From Bordetella parapertussis (GTDB lineage Bacteria; Pseudomonadota; Gammaproteobacteria; Burkholderiales; Burkholderiaceae_D), in assembly GCA_945867725.1 (NCBI GenBank), contig CAMBJI010000093.1:1-7528 (forward strand): a stretch of DNA of 7,528 bases, read 5' to 3'. The notes beneath the pieces were generated by a model, which worked only from the letters and a program-made list of their open reading frames with translations, was not told the origin of the DNA and made no database searches. The stretch's first letter is position 1. Each line of letters opens with the position of its first letter. Below, one piece after another: positions 6,364-7,528 of the stretch. The translations under genes were made by a program, and so were the position numbers.

Positions 6364-6867
6364 CTAGCTCAGCGCAAGCACGAACCGCGGGGGAAACTTG
6401 TTGCCATCACTACCCTGGGGCCAACCAATTTTGATCACTCGTGTCTTCACAGATAAATCGCTGTCGTCACAAAGCCATTGATGTGATGCTGGGCTGATCA
6501 AGGCATTACCTTGGCAAACCACGATGCGCGCGTTTGGCACCTTGAGAGAAAGCCGACGTCGCCAATCGTACAAATAAAAAAGAGCAGCAGCTTGAGCATG
6601 ACAAGGCTCGCTAAAACAAGCCGCTACAGAACCTGCCTGATCAATTAGCTCAAAAGGATTCACCGTATCTGAAGCAAGCACGTTCAAACCCCCTTGCTGG
6701 ACCCAGTCCGATAACTCAACAGCAAGACGAAAGCTCGTCGAGAAATTTGCATTGCGTGCCGTCTGAATGCGAGTTATCACCGCCGTCGAGATCAGCGCAC
6801 TCGCACTGAGCGACACAAGCAATAAAGCAATCATTACCTCAGGCAGCGAGAATCCCTTGTATTGCAT
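6364..6867 (-). CDS. pilV: PilV-like minor pilin (type IV pilus modification protein)
   Basis: With the ATG at 6867 the product has 167 residues. It starts MQYKG followed by FSLPEVMIALLLVSLSAS, a canonical prepilin peptidase site with Gly-1, Phe+1 and Glu+5 (Glu10) and a membrane helix. ELSDWVQQG (51-59) matches the PilV/GspI helix that follows. Cysteines at 84, 89, 118 and 133 could form two periplasmic disulfides, and the end FPPRFVLALS is typical of PilV. It should be a minor pilin or pseudopilin at the inner membrane. The start is not certain: an ATG at 6945 in the same frame would give an unusually long 31-residue leader ending in the same site. Neither start has a strong ribosome binding site. 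It is the first gene of the pilin cassette and keeps all hallmarks that its neighbour PilW lacks. Confidence 0.82.
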   Translation of the reverse strand: MQYKGFSLPEVMIALLLVSLSASALISTAVITRIQTARNANFSTSFRLAVELSDWVQQGGLNVLASDTVNPFELIDQAGSVAACFSEPCHAQAAALFYLYDWRRRLSLKVPNARIVVCQGNALISPASHQWLCDDSDLSVKTRVIKIGWPQGSDGNKFPPRFVLALS

Positions 6868-7100
6868 CGAACTCTGACCACGTCGATGTCGGTCCGTGAT
6901 GGAACCTGCGATTTTTATCGGTATTGAATTTAAACAAGTGTTCATCATATTAGCGCTGAGCAGTATCAATTGCCGAACACTAAAGTCAGATAGTCCTGAT
7001 GACCCGCAGAGTTATTCCGTAGCTAATAATTGAAAAAATAAGAGGGCGAATGGATGAATGCACCAGCTCTTGTATGCTGAAGAAACATAGCCGGAAGACA

Positions 7101-7118
7101 ATGTGCCTTAAAGCACAT
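7101..7118. repeat. Short inverted repeat ATGTGC/GCACAT
   Basis: A perfect 6-base dyad (ATGTGC at 7101-7106, GCACAT at 7113-7118) surrounds a 6-base spacer CTTAAA in the AT-rich gap upstream of pilV. Its size and symmetry would suit a dimeric regulator's operator or a small hairpin. There is no T-run after it on either strand, so it does not look like a terminator. No known operator consensus is recognised. Confidence 0.35.
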
Positions 7119-7157
7119 AGCTGATTGAAATACTTTAGTTGATTAGAATGACAAGCA

Positions 7158-7177
7158 AGCTCTGATAAAACAGAGCT
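7158..7177. terminator. Candidate hairpin terminator downstream of nrdR
   Basis: AGCTCTG (7158-7164) and CAGAGCT (7171-7177) form a perfect 7-base stem with a 6-base loop. It lies about 105 bases after the nrdR stop. In the minus-strand direction it is followed by TGCTTGTC, only moderately T-rich. In the plus direction a TTTTT comes five bases after the stem. It could end nrdR transcription or insulate the pilin cassette, but it is not a textbook intrinsic terminator on either strand. Confidence 0.35.
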
Positions 7178-7269
7178 CAAAATTTTTATAGTGAGAAGAA
7201 ATACAAGAATCTTGATGTGCCAAACGCCAGCATCATGAAGGGTGGCTAGCTTACCAAACACGAGAAGTT

Positions 7270-7303
7270 ATTCGGACTCTTCCTAAAGCTTGTCCGAATT
7301 TTT
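7270..7303 (+). terminator. Hairpin with T-run overlapping the nrdR stop, plus-strand orientation
   Basis: ATTCGGAC (7270-7277) pairs with GTCCGAAT (7292-7299) around a 14-base loop, and a run of five T (7299-7303) follows on the plus strand. This would stop transcripts running rightward into nrdR antisense. On the minus strand the same stem is followed by AACTTC, so it is a weak terminator for nrdR itself. The stop codon of nrdR (7285-7283) lies in the loop. Confidence 0.35.
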
Positions 7304-7528
7304 CGCCGCCTTTGGTTCACGGTCGACTTCATTAATAGCATCGCGAAATTCAGCGATGTCCTCGAAGCTTCGGTAGACGGAGGCAAAACGGATATAGGCA
7401 ATCTTGTCGAGTCGCTTCAGTTCACGCATGACCAACTCGCCGATCTGACCCGAAAGAACTTCTCGTTCGCCTGATGATCGCAATTTTTCTTCAATTCGCT
7501 GCAAAGCTGCATCCAGCGCATCAGCAGA
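7283..7528 (-). CDS. nrdR: Transcriptional repressor NrdR (C-terminal part)
   Basis: The last 81 residues of NrdR are present and the gene continues past the right edge. NrdR is a nucleotide-sensing repressor of ribonucleotide reductase operons. It has an N-terminal zinc ribbon (outside the window) and an ATP-cone domain. The visible part contains [17 protein letters not shown], then [20 protein letters not shown] and [17 protein letters not shown], the hallmark end of the ATP-cone. A short charged tail, [15 protein letters not shown], follows and is variable in the family. Full-length NrdR is around 150 residues, so about half is seen. In many Burkholderiales nrdR lies upstream of minor pilin genes and ribD, as here. 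Confidence 0.95.
   Translation of the reverse strand, partial: SADALDAALQRIEEKLRSSGEREVLSGQIGELVMRELKRLDKIAYIRFASVYRSFEDIAEFRDAINEVDREPKAAKNSDKL

Larger units (their letters stand above)
6868..7282. other. AT-rich intergenic region between nrdR and the pilin cassette
   Basis: About 415 bases without a convincing gene. Two sampled 60-base lines (7081-7200) are 37% and 32% G+C, against 63-67% in sampled ribB lines. It holds three inverted repeats (7101-7118, 7158-7177 and one overlapping the nrdR end). A weak promoter candidate for the pilin genes is TTGTCA (7154-7149) and TATTTC (7132-7127) on the minus strand with a 16-base spacer. The -10 box is a poor match, so I give it little weight. If pilV starts at 6945, the 5' end of that gene occupies 6868-6945. 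Confidence 0.5.

Noticed and set aside
6364..6366. Recoded TAG (pyrrolysine or programmed read-through) fusing PilV and PilW
   Set aside because: There is no hairpin or other recoding signal after the stop, and PilV has a normal family-like end; re-initiation is the simpler reading.
6986..7261. 91-codon open frame on the minus strand in the AT-rich spacer, with GTG start and hydrophobic stretches
   Set aside because: It has no ribosome binding site and no recognisable family. Its hydrophobic look is what AT-rich DNA gives in this frame, and it overlaps three inverted repeats.

Overview
The window looks like a chromosomal segment of a betaproteobacterium, most likely of the Burkholderiales (Oxalobacteraceae-like). 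This is inferred from protein similarity and from the gene order nrdR, minor pilins, ribD, ribE, ribBA-like, ribH, nusB, aminotransferase. The exact genus cannot be read from the sequence. Every gene I can support lies on the minus strand, so transcription runs from high to low coordinates.

In transcription order, the window opens with the C-terminal half of NrdR, the repressor of ribonucleotide reductase genes (7528-7283). An AT-rich gap of about 0.4 kb follows. It has no convincing gene but contains three inverted repeats. Next is a tight cassette of four minor pilin/pseudopilin genes: PilV-like (6867-6364), PilW-like (6360-5473), PilX-like (5476-4757) and FimT/GspH-like (4767-4219). They should encode inner-membrane prepilins that prime type IV pilus assembly. 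No pilY1 or pilE lies beside them.

The riboflavin operon follows with only a few tens of bases between pilin and rib genes: ribD, ribE (riboflavin synthase), a ribB gene fused to a degenerate GTP cyclohydrolase II domain (RibBX type), ribH, then nusB and the start of a class I/II PLP aminotransferase that runs off the window. RibD makes the pyrimidine intermediate, RibB makes dihydroxybutanone phosphate, RibH joins them into lumazine, and RibE dismutates lumazine to riboflavin. The first step, GTP cyclohydrolase II, is probably not supplied here because the fused domain lacks the zinc cysteines.

The ordinary part is the riboflavin/nusB block. The unusual part is the pilin cassette. Its PilW-like protein has no room for a prepilin leader and lacks Glu+5, and it sits in the same frame as pilV, one codon after the pilV stop. 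Its PilX-like protein lacks Glu+5 and carries a 9-unit tetrapeptide repeat (Q-N-D/G-x) encoded by a 12-bp tandem array. I see no clearly new system, CRISPR array, mobile element or RNA gene.
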